Part shown: positions 57,652 to 64,000 of the stretch, in pieces
Numbering within the stretch: the stretch's first letter is position 1
Layout: the number at the start of each line of letters is the position of its first letter
Source of the DNA: Roseobacter denitrificans OCh 114
GTDB lineage: Bacteria; Pseudomonadota; Alphaproteobacteria; Rhodobacterales; Rhodobacteraceae
Assembly: GCF_000014045.1 (NCBI RefSeq)
Contig: NC_008209.1
Span: forward strand, 3,061,001-3,125,000
Direction of reading: 5' to 3'
Length of the DNA stretch: 64,000 bases
Made by a program: the position numbers and the translations under genes
The notes under the pieces: model-generated
Told to the model about the DNA's origin: nothing
What the model saw: only the letters and a program-made list of their open reading frames with translations
Databases searched by the model: none

Positions 57652-58860
57652 ATGCAGATGGTCAGACATTTTTCCCGCACGCGGGTTCGCCTATTGTTTT
57701 TGAGTGCAAGCACCGTGGCGCTGCTGGGCGCATGCACGCAAGGTTTCGATTACGATTTGCGCGGCATTGGCGGCGGGTTTTCCACAGCGGATGCCGCAAG
57801 TCGGGTCGGCACGGAACCGCGCCCGCAACCGGATGACCGGGGGGTGATCTCATACCCCAACTATCAAGTTGCCGTGGCCGAACAGGGCGATACGATCCAA
57901 AGCGTCGCGACGCGTTTGGGCGTGGACGCACCTGCCCTCGCCAGCTTCAATGGCATTGATGAGACCGCGCCCCTGCGCAGTGGTGAAATCATCGCCCTGC
58001 CAAACCGCGTGGCCGAACCCAGCCCTTTGACAGGCGCCCAAAGCGATGGCCCCATCCGGCCCGGAAGCGTTGATATTGGCGCGTTGGCCGGGAACGCCAT
58101 TGACCGTGCGCCCGAAACCAACAGCGGTGACGTGCGTGTCGCAGCCCTGCCCCCCGCCTCGGGCACGGCGGAACCTGCAAGCACCGGAAAGGAACCCGTG
58201 CGCCACAAGGTTGAACGTGGTGAAACCGCCTATACCATTTCGCGCCTCTATCAGGTTCCGGTAAAATCACTGGCCGAGTGGAATGGCCTCGGGTCGGATT
58301 TTGCCATCCGCGAAGGACAGTTCTTGCTGATCCCTGTGGCGATGCAAGCCCCGCCTGCCGCGCAAACCGAAGACGCCACGCCCCTGCCGGGCACCGGCTC
58401 TCCCACGCCGACACCTCCGAGCGCAACCAGACCGCTGCCCCCGCCCGAACCGCTCTTGTCCGAGACGCCCGCGCCAATCGACGTTGGCGAACGCACGGCC
58501 GCCTCTGATGTGGCGCGCATGTTGTTTCCGGTGAACGGGTCGATCATTCGCGAGTATTCCAAGGGCCGAAATGAGGGAATCAACATAAAAGCCGCGCCCG
58601 GTACTGATGTGAAATCAGCGGATGTCGGCACCGTGGCCGCTGTCACCAAAAGCGCCGAGGGCGTGCCGATCATCGTGATCCGACACGAGCCTGAACTGCT
58701 GACGGTTTATGCCAATGTGACGGATGTGAGTGTCGAAAAGGGCACGAGGGTTGCGCGTGGCCAAAGCATCGCCAAGCTGCGCGATGGCGACGATGCCTTT
58801 GTGCATTTTGAAGTGCGCCGCGGGTTTGACAGCGTGGACCCAATGCCGTTTCTGCAATAG
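57652..58860 (+). CDS. nlpD: NlpD-like lipoprotein: two LysM domains and a degenerate M23 (LytM) domain
   Basis: A 402-residue lipoprotein (lipobox LLGAC near residue 26). It has LysM domains at about residues 64-105 (QGDTIQSVATRLGV) and 184-230 (VERGETAYTISRLYQV), a proline-rich linker, and a C-terminal M23 domain. The metal-binding HxxxD is replaced (NEGINIKAAPGTDV) and HxH is reduced to FVHFEVRRG, so the domain is probably not a peptidase. By analogy with E. coli NlpD it would activate a cell-wall amidase during division. It follows surE-pcm. Confidence 0.88.
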   Translation: MQMVRHFSRTRVRLLFLSASTVALLGACTQGFDYDLRGIGGGFSTADAASRVGTEPRPQPDDRGVISYPNYQVAVAEQGDTIQSVATRLGVDAPALASFNGIDETAPLRSGEIIALPNRVAEPSPLTGAQSDGPIRPGSVDIGALAGNAIDRAPETNSGDVRVAALPPASGTAEPASTGKEPVRHKVERGETAYTISRLYQVPVKSLAEWNGLGSDFAIREGQFLLIPVAMQAPPAAQTEDATPLPGTGSPTPTPPSATRPLPPPEPLLSETPAPIDVGERTAASDVARMLFPVNGSIIREYSKGRNEGINIKAAPGTDVKSADVGTVAAVTKSAEGVPIIVIRHEPELLTVYANVTDVSVEKGTRVARGQSIAKLRDGDDAFVHFEVRRGFDSVDPMPFLQ

Positions 58861-58887
58861 CGCTCCGTCGGCGGGGCGCAGCACGAG

Positions 58888-58921
58888 CGACTTTGCAAAA
58901 TCGGTGTGTCGACTTTGCAAA
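58888..58921. repeat. 12-bp direct repeat between nlpD and the DUF815 gene
   Basis: CGACTTTGCAAA occurs at 58888-58899 and again at 58910-58921, 22 bases apart (about two helical turns), in the 77-base gap between convergent genes. Confidence 0.4.
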
Positions 58922-58937
58922 CCACAGCATGTCGTCG

Positions 58938-59783
58938 CTATGGGTTGAGCTTGATGCCTTTGCGCCCTGCCAAATCAGTGAAATACTGCCAGGCCACTCG
59001 CCCGGAGCGTGACCCGCGCGTGGCCTGCCACTCGATGGCTTCGGCGCGCAGGCTCTCGTCATCCATGTCCACACCGTATGCGTCACAATATCCGCGGATC
59101 ATTTGCAGGTACTGATCCTGATCACAGGGGTGAAAACCCAGCCAGAGGCCAAACCGATCCGACAGAGAAACCTTTTCTTCCACTGCTTCGGAAGGGTTGA
59201 TGGCTGAACCCCGCTCATTCTCGATCATGTCGCGCGGCATCAGATGGCGTCTGTTGGATGTGGCGTATAACACAACATTGTCGGGACGCCCCTCAATGCC
59301 GCCATCAAGCACCGCCTTCAGGCTTTTGTAATGCGCGTCATCATGGCCAAACGACAGATCGTCACAAAACAGGATAAAGCGATAACGGCTTTCCCGAAGG
59401 ACGTTCAGCAAGCGACCGACTGACGGCAAATCCTCACGCTGCAATTCGACAATGCGCAATTCTTCATGTGATGCGTGAACTGCGTCATGTATTGATTTGA
59501 CAAGACTGGATTTTCCCATGCCACGCGCACCCCACAAAAGCGCGTTATTTGCGGGCAACCCCTTGGCAAACTGCTCGGTATTGGCCAGCAACGTATCCCG
59601 CGAGCGATCCACGCCAACCAGCAAGGGCAAGTCAATCCGCGATACCTTTTCCACCGGTTCGAGCCGGTCCGGTTCCGTATGCCAGACAAAGGCGGAAGCC
59701 TGCGAGAAATCAGGCGCTTCAAGCGGCGCCGGTGCCATACGCTCAAGTGCTGCGGCGATCCTTTCCATGGGGTCTTTGCTCAC
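58938..59783 (-). CDS. DUF815 family P-loop ATPase
   Basis: A 281-residue AAA-like ATPase. Walker A is [16 protein letters not shown], Walker [13 protein letters not shown], and [14 protein letters not shown] is the sensor region. The family's function is not established. The start is GTG at 59783, overlapping the tatC stop in GTGA; an ATG five codons on is possible. It is the last gene of the tatA-tatB-tatC run, so it is likely translated with the twin-arginine translocase. Confidence 0.88.
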   Translation of the reverse strand: MSKDPMERIAAALERMAPAPLEAPDFSQASAFVWHTEPDRLEPVEKVSRIDLPLLVGVDRSRDTLLANTEQFAKGLPANNALLWGARGMGKSSLVKSIHDAVHASHEELRIVELQREDLPSVGRLLNVLRESRYRFILFCDDLSFGHDDAHYKSLKAVLDGGIEGRPDNVVLYATSNRRHLMPRDMIENERGSAINPSEAVEEKVSLSDRFGLWLGFHPCDQDQYLQMIRGYCDAYGVDMDDESLRAEAIEWQATRGSRSGRVAWQYFTDLAGRKGIKLNP

Positions 59784-60628
59784 GCAGGATCGTCCTCATC
59801 GTCATAATAGCCTTCGGCGCGCAGCTTGGCTTCGCGCTTGGTCTCCACGCGTTTGACGAGGAAAATCGACACCTCATAAAGCCCATAGACCACCACGAAC
59901 AGGATCGCTTGCGTAATCACATCAGGCGGTGTGACGAGGGCTGCGAGAACCAGAATGGCCACAACCGCGTATTTGCGCACGTTGCCAAGCCCTTCGGAAC
60001 TGACCAGACCGGCCTTGCCCATCAGGGTCAGCAGCACGGGCAATTGAAAACACATGCCAAAGGCGACAATGAATTTGATCGTCAGGTTCAGATATTCCTG
60101 CGCAGAGCCCTGAAAAACCACGCTCAGTCCGGGGCTGGACGCAGGGTCACCCACAACCGCTTCGCCCTCGGCACCGAATTGCTGGAAGCCCAGAAAGAAG
60201 TCATAGGCCAGCGGCGTCACCACATAGAATGCAAAAGACGCGCCCAGCATGAACATAACCGGCGAGGCGATCAAGAACGGAAGGAACGCGCCCTTTTCGT
60301 TTTTATACAGACCCGGGGCCACAAAGCGCCACATCTGATGCGCGATCACCGGAAAAGACAGCATGAAACCACCCAGCAGTGACACTTTGATCGCAACGAA
60401 GAAGCCTTCCTGCGGGCTGATAAAGATCAGGTCACAGTGCTGACCGCGGTCCGCCAGAACCGCACAAAGCGGGTCCGTCAGGAAATTGAAAATCGGCGTT
60501 GCCACGGTAAAGCAGATGATCATGCCGACCAGAAATGCGATGACCGACCGGATCAGCCGGGTGCGCAGTTCTGCCAGATGCTCGATCAGCGGCGCGGCGC
60601 TTTCGTCCATGTCTTCGGATGCGCTCAT
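59780..60628 (-). CDS. tatC: Sec-independent protein translocase TatC
   Basis: A 282-residue inner-membrane core of the twin-arginine translocase, with six membrane segments. [20 protein letters not shown] near the N-terminus is the signal-peptide recognition part; [19 protein letters not shown] is the other hallmark. It overlaps tatB by four bases (ATGA) and the DUF815 gene by four. Confidence 0.96.
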
Positions 60629-61080
60629 GTCTCGTTCTTTTCAGGGGGCGTTACGGCGGCCTCGAGTTCGGAGGCGCGGGCCTGTGCCTCTTGCGCTTCC
60701 TTCAGCTTGCGATCCGCTGCGGCGCGGGCTGTGGCAGCCTGTATCTTCTTGGCGTTCTGTGCGCGTTCCGCCTTGTCGGCTGCCAACTTGCCCGTCTCGC
60801 TCTCGGGGTCGAACTTACCCAGATCCGAGGCGGCGGATTTAACGCTATCCATGGCTGTGTTCACCGGGTTCACGGCGGCTTTCAGGCTCTTGGTGACGTC
60901 GTTGACACCGGAATCGGCGGCGGCGTCATTCATCGCTCTGCTGAACTCACGCGCCATGCCTTTGGCCTTGCCCACGAACTGCCCGATCGTGCGGAACATC
61001 ACAGGTAAGTCCTTGGGACCAATCACAATAAGCGCAACGATGCCGATGACCAGCATCTCCGTCCAGCCAAGGTCGAACAT
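60625..61080 (-). CDS. tatB: Sec-independent protein translocase TatB
   Basis: A 151-residue protein with one N-terminal membrane segment ([18 protein letters not shown]), an amphipathic helix, and a long charged tail ending rich in Ala, Lys and Glu. TatB binds twin-arginine signal peptides with TatC. It starts three bases after tatA and overlaps tatC. Confidence 0.94.
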
Positions 61081-61083
61081 GGA

Positions 61084-61302
61084 TCAGACCTTGTCTTTTT
61101 CAGTCTCAGGTGTCACGTCCTTTGCCTGCTCCGAGGCAGTCGTGATCTCGTCCTGTCCTTCGCTCACACCCTTTTTGAACGACGTGATGCCTTTGCCGAC
61201 CTCGCCCATCAGGCTGGAAATCTTACCGCGTCCAAAGAGGACGAGCACCACGACGGCGATCAGCAAAAGTCCCGGCAGACCAATATTGTTTAACATTTTC
61301 AT
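61084..61302 (-). CDS. tatA: Sec-independent protein translocase TatA
   Basis: A 72-residue protein with one membrane segment ([20 protein letters not shown]) and an amphipathic helix after the FGRGK hinge. It forms the translocation pore. The start ATG at 61302 follows GGGAGC. It is the first gene of the tatA-tatB-tatC-DUF815 run; the promoter should lie in 61303-61420. Confidence 0.94.
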   Translation of the reverse strand: MKMLNNIGLPGLLLIAVVVLVLFGRGKISSLMGEVGKGITSFKKGVSEGQDEITTASEQAKDVTPETEKDKV

Positions 61303-61441
61303 GCTCCCAAAAGAAATGTGCCCGCAAAACAGGCGCTGTCGCGCTCAACTGTAGAAAAAGCGGGGCGAAGGCTAAACCGCTATCTGCATGAAATGGGGAG
61401 TTGCGGTGACCTATTGCGTCAATTTTTGCTCTCGCAAAATC

Positions 61442-61476
61442 CAACTGACAGGTTTATGTCAGTTGCATCCTGTCAG
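61442..61476. promoter_or_regulatory. Operator-like inverted repeats upstream of the ABM/WYL genes
   Basis: CAACTGACA (61442-61450) and TGTCAGTTG (61457-61465) form a perfect nine-base inverted repeat. A second pair, CTGACAGG (61445-61452) and CCTGTCAG (61469-61476), overlaps it. Three TGTCAG half-sites in 35 bases before a regulator operon suggest an autoregulatory operator. Confidence 0.5.
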
Positions 61477-61514
61477 AAGCATCGCATTGCAGAACACATA
61501 CAAGGAATACGTGC

Positions 61515-61844
61515 ATGACTGACACCACTGTCGCTGAAATCGTGACTTTTCGCCTGAACGCGGGCACGGACCCGGACCAATTTGCCAAGGCTGCCGCGCA
61601 AATGACGCCGTTTTTATATCGGACTGGCGCGGTCATATCGCGCACCCTCAGCCGTGACGAAACCGGCGGTTGGGTGGATCACATCACATGGACGTCGATG
61701 ACGGCGGCCAAAGACGCCGCGCGCGCAATCATGACCGCCCCCGAAGCGGCACCCTTCATGAAAATGATTGATGTGCAAAGCGTCAACCTGCGCCACGCCG
61801 ACATATATTTTTCATGGGCACCGGAGGATCATGCGCCGCACTGA
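61515..61844 (+). CDS. Small dimeric alpha-beta barrel (ABM/EthD-like) protein
   Basis: A 109-residue cytoplasmic protein that looks like the antibiotic biosynthesis monooxygenase fold: AEIVTFRLNAGTDPDQFAKAA, a middle TGGWVDHITWTSMTAAKDAA and PFMKMIDVQSVNLRHADI. Such proteins bind small hydrophobic molecules; the assignment is by pattern only. The start follows AAGGAA. It overlaps the WYL regulator by 14 bases, so the two form an operon. Confidence 0.6.
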   Translation: MTDTTVAEIVTFRLNAGTDPDQFAKAAAQMTPFLYRTGAVISRTLSRDETGGWVDHITWTSMTAAKDAARAIMTAPEAAPFMKMIDVQSVNLRHADIYFSWAPEDHAPH

Positions 61845-62496
61845 CCGTCTTTTTGACATCATACAGATCCTGCGCGACGGCAAATTGCACCGCGCGCAGG
61901 ACATGGCCGCGCAGCTGGAAGTGTCCACGCGCACGATTTACCGCGACATGGACACGCTGGTCGCCTCCGGCGTCCCGGTGCAGGGGGAGCGGGGCGTAGG
62001 GTACATGATCACCGAGGCGATCACCCTGCCCCCGTTGACGCTCTCCGTTGCTGAGATGGAAGCGCTGAACCTCGGCATCGCCATCGTCGGCGAAGCGGCT
62101 GATCCGGACCTTAAGGCGGCCGCATTGAGCCTTGGGGCAAAAATTGACGCAGTATCCCCAAGCCGCGTTATCGCACAGGCCGATGAATGGAAATTTGCCG
62201 TCTACCCATTTGCCGATGCGACCCGCGCATTTGCGCATATGCCGACCTTGCGCGCCGCGATCAAGGCCCGCCAAAAGGTCGAATTGAATTACCAATCAAA
62301 GCGAAATGAGCGCACCTGTCGGATCGTACGCCCGCTGCATATGGAATATTGGGGGCGCATCTGGACGTTGACCGCGTGGTGCGAACTCAAGCAAGCATTT
62401 CGCGTCTTTCGCGTCGATCTGATCGAGACCGCGCAGGCCTTGCCCGAACTATTTGTCGATGAGCCCGGCAAGACACTGGCGGATTACACGCCTTAA
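61831..62496 (+). CDS. YafY-type HTH and WYL domain transcriptional regulator
   Basis: A 221-residue regulator. The N-terminal DeoR-like helix-turn-helix is RRTDRLFDIIQILRDGK and VSTRTIYRDMDTLVASGVPV; the C-terminal WYL domain (about 130-200) has the pattern in RPLHMEYWGRIWTLTAWCEL. WYL domains sense small ligands or nucleic acids. The start is the ATG at 61831 inside the end of the upstream gene. It is likely to regulate its own operon through the inverted repeats at 61442-61476. Confidence 0.88.
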   Translation: MRRTDRLFDIIQILRDGKLHRAQDMAAQLEVSTRTIYRDMDTLVASGVPVQGERGVGYMITEAITLPPLTLSVAEMEALNLGIAIVGEAADPDLKAAALSLGAKIDAVSPSRVIAQADEWKFAVYPFADATRAFAHMPTLRAAIKARQKVELNYQSKRNERTCRIVRPLHMEYWGRIWTLTAWCELKQAFRVFRVDLIETAQALPELFVDEPGKTLADYTP

Positions 62497-62549
62497 CCGC
62501 CGCGGGTTTGTTCAGGAACCCGTGCGCCCTGTCGCCGCCGGTTGTTTGC

Positions 62550-62909
62550 TCAGCTTTTAAGCGTCCATCCGGTTTGGGGCGGCAGGAATGCCTCAACACT
62601 GGCCTGTGCCACCACGATGGGGTCACCGTTCACGGTTTCGACGTTCAACCCGCCCTTCACCACGCGCACCGATGCCCGCCCGCGCGGCAGTGTCTCTGCA
62701 AGCGCCTGCGCATCCACCGCATCCGGGTCCTGAACCCCAACCGTCACCTGAACGCGCATGACCTCATGGCTCAGCCCCAGCACGCCGAAAAGAGGGATCG
62801 AGGAATGCCGAAACGCGTCTTCAATCGCGCGTTTGGCGGCCTTGGTATAGTCCTGACCGTGCAGATCGTTTCCCATGCCCATTTCGATGATCATGCGTTG
62901 TTCAGTCAT
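62550..62909 (-). CDS. Lin0512 family protein
   Basis: A 119-residue protein. The family core MIIEMGMGNDLHGQDYTKAA and VQVTVGVQDPDAVD is clear. Lin0512 proteins are small, of unknown function. The start ATG at 62909 lies inside the end of the preceding gene (eight-base overlap). It is a paralog of the gene just upstream on the same strand, so the pair arose by tandem duplication and has diverged. Confidence 0.85.
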   Translation of the reverse strand: MTEQRMIIEMGMGNDLHGQDYTKAAKRAIEDAFRHSSIPLFGVLGLSHEVMRVQVTVGVQDPDAVDAQALAETLPRGRASVRVVKGGLNVETVNGDPIVVAQASVEAFLPPQTGWTLKS

Positions 62910-63252
62910 TGATCCGCTCCATGTCAAAACCAACGGTCAACGCCACATTCGCCATGATCGTCGGATGCCCATCGCCATCCGGGCGCGGAATATCGAGGCC
63001 GCCCTGTTGCACGCGCACCTCCGCCTGACCATAGGGAAATACCTTGAGCACTTCGGCAACATCGACTTTCTCGGGGGCCTGAACCCCCACATCAACGAGA
63101 ATGCGCATATCGGTTTTTTCAAACCCGAACAGTTCGGCCAGATTGATGGAGTTGTGCCAAAGCGCATCCTTGACGCCCCGCACAGCCGCTTGTGTGTAGT
63201 CTCCGCGCCGCAGCGAGGTGCCCATGCCAAATTCAACCAACAGTTTTTGCAT
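62902..63252 (-). CDS. Lin0512 family protein (tandem paralog)
   Basis: A 116-residue protein that begins MQKLLVEFGMGTSLRRGDYT and continues with MRILVDVGVQAPEKVDVAEV, the same layout as its neighbour. The ATG at 63252 is taken because AAGGGG is five bases before it; ATG at 63255 overlaps the stop of the ABC ATPase but would sit too close to that site. Function unknown; the two paralogs and the ABC ATPase form one tight run. Confidence 0.85.
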   Translation of the reverse strand: MQKLLVEFGMGTSLRRGDYTQAAVRGVKDALWHNSINLAELFGFEKTDMRILVDVGVQAPEKVDVAEVLKVFPYGQAEVRVQQGGLDIPRPDGDGHPTIMANVALTVGFDMERIND

Positions 63253-64000
63253 CATATCCCCTTGTCTGTCCGTTCCGAGACCGGAAAGATGAAACACCGG
63301 TCCCGCCGTATTGTCAGCCACATCACCGTATCGGGTTTGGGCAGAAACACGTTCGGGACGGTGGATTTCAGAACCGACCCGTCATGATCCAGCCGGAACT
63401 CAACAAGGCTTTCGTTGCCCATGAAGCGCGCTCTTTCAACCAGCGCGCGCACGGCGGTGCCATCACTGGCCGTCGGTTTGGGCCCTTGTCCCGCGCGATC
63501 AAAATCAATGCGCAGATGCTGCGGGCGAAACACGATGTCAACGGGCGTGCCATCGGGCACACCGGGAGCCAGAAAGCTGCCAAAAGGGGTATGCGCCAAA
63601 GCGCCGTTGACCTCAGCCGAAATGACATTCGCATCAGAAAAGAACGACACGGCAGCCCGGTCCATGGGGCGCGTATAGACGTTATAGGGTGCGCCCTGCT
63701 GGACGATCCGCCCATCGCGCATGAGGGCGATTTCATCAGCCATGCGCATGGCCTCTTCGGGTTCATGCGTGACCAGCAAAACAGCGGTATCCTGTTCCTT
63801 GAGGATCGTCAGCGTTTCATCGCGGATGCCGTCGCGCAACCGGTTATCAAGACCGGAAAACGGCTCATCCATCAGCATGATTTTCGGTTTCGGCGCCAGC
63901 GCGCGCGCGAGCGCGACCCGTTGCTGTTCCCCGCCCGACAGCTGATGCGGAAAACCATCGATGAAACGCTTCAGGTCCACACGCTCCAGCAGTTCCTCGA
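63252..64000 (-). CDS. ABC transporter ATPase with C-terminal TOBE-like domain (cut by window edge)
   Basis: The last 249 codons of an importer ATPase of the PotA/FbpC type. The signature HQLSGGEQQRVALARAL, Walker B IMLMDEPFSGLDNRL and H-loop LLVTHEPEEAMRMAD are complete; Walker A lies beyond the right edge. The C-terminal part (about 120 residues) with VDIVFRPQHLRIDF resembles the TOBE regulatory domain. The substrate is unknown (iron or a polyamine/organic cation are usual for this type). Its stop overlaps the Lin0512 start region. Confidence 0.85.
   Translation of the reverse strand, partial: EELLERVDLKRFIDGFPHQLSGGEQQRVALARALAPKPKIMLMDEPFSGLDNRLRDGIRDETLTILKEQDTAVLLVTHEPEEAMRMADEIALMRDGRIVQQGAPYNVYTRPMDRAAVSFFSDANVISAEVNGALAHTPFGSFLAPGVPDGTPVDIVFRPQHLRIDFDRAGQGPKPTASDGTAVRALVERARFMGNESLVEFRLDHDGSVLKSTVPNVFLPKPDTVMWLTIRRDRCFIFPVSERTDKGI

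Overview
The window is a stretch of core chromosome from an alphaproteobacterium of the order Rhodobacterales, most likely the Roseobacter group. The evidence is the GC-rich coding bias, the alphaproteobacterial SOS box (GAAC-N7-GAAC) at lexA, CtrA-type TTAA-N7-TTAA sites, a VPLPA-type C-terminal sorting signal, a GTA-type holin/muramidase pair, and the gene orders ccmE-ccmF-ccmH, trpGD-trpC-moaC-moeA-lexA, surE-pcm-nlpD and tatABC-DUF815. I recognise about 60 protein genes and one tRNA. I see no rRNA, CRISPR array, intact insertion sequence or prophage.

Layout. 1-3.0 kb: 5' part of nrdJ (class II ribonucleotide reductase), a 746-bp gene-free control region, tRNA-Pro(TGG), a DUF192 protein, a double cold-shock-domain protein and pdxH. 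3.2-15 kb: fabI, a LysE exporter, xanthine phosphoribosyltransferase, an aminotransferase, ppiD, trpE, an aspartoacylase-like hydrolase, a GGDEF-EAL protein and a divergent polysaccharide deacetylase. 15.2-26 kb: trpG-trpD-ung-trpC-moaC-moeA, lexA, comEC (opposite strand), gltX, gltA and a small unknown gene. 26-34 kb (minus strand): an enoyl-CoA hydratase, ccmH, ccmF, a holin, a frameshifted muramidase, ccmE, argC, murI and an acyltransferase. 34-43 kb: a fused indolepyruvate ferredoxin oxidoreductase with a divergent LysR gene, a candidate small RNA, purL, and a VWA/MoxR pair. 43.5-58.9 kb (plus strand): pyrC, pyrE, dnaB, a lipoprotein, alr, an MlaE/MlaF-type transporter pair, a VPLPA-CTERM protein, radA, cvpA, purF, an SDR, surE, pcm and nlpD. 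58.9-64 kb: DUF815 ATPase with tatC-tatB-tatA, a small ABM-like protein with a WYL regulator, two tandem Lin0512 genes, and a partial ABC transporter ATPase.

How it fits together. Most genes serve nucleotide synthesis (nrdJ, purL, purF, pyrC, pyrE, gpt), amino acid synthesis (trp, argC), replication and repair (dnaB, radA, ung, lexA), cytochrome c maturation, cell wall (murI, alr, nlpD) and export (tat, mla). Tight stop/start overlaps suggest translational coupling in trpGD-ung-trpC, moaC-moeA, ccmF-ccmH, alr-mlaE-mlaF, surE-pcm and tatB-tatC-DUF815.

Most notable points: (1) a GTA-like lysis cassette inside the cytochrome c maturation cluster, whose muramidase has a clear one-base frameshift and whose start is preceded by a hairpin covering the ribosome binding site; (2) a roughly 100-bp palindromic repeat that supplies the stop codons of both purL and the convergent VWA gene, with a second copy and a decayed tandem copy upstream of the lipoprotein gene; (3) a candidate Hfq-type small RNA before purL; (4) a CtrA full site and two NrdR-like boxes in the nrdJ control region; and (5) two tandem Lin0512 genes coupled to an ABC ATPase. 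I found no obvious new defence or biosynthetic system.
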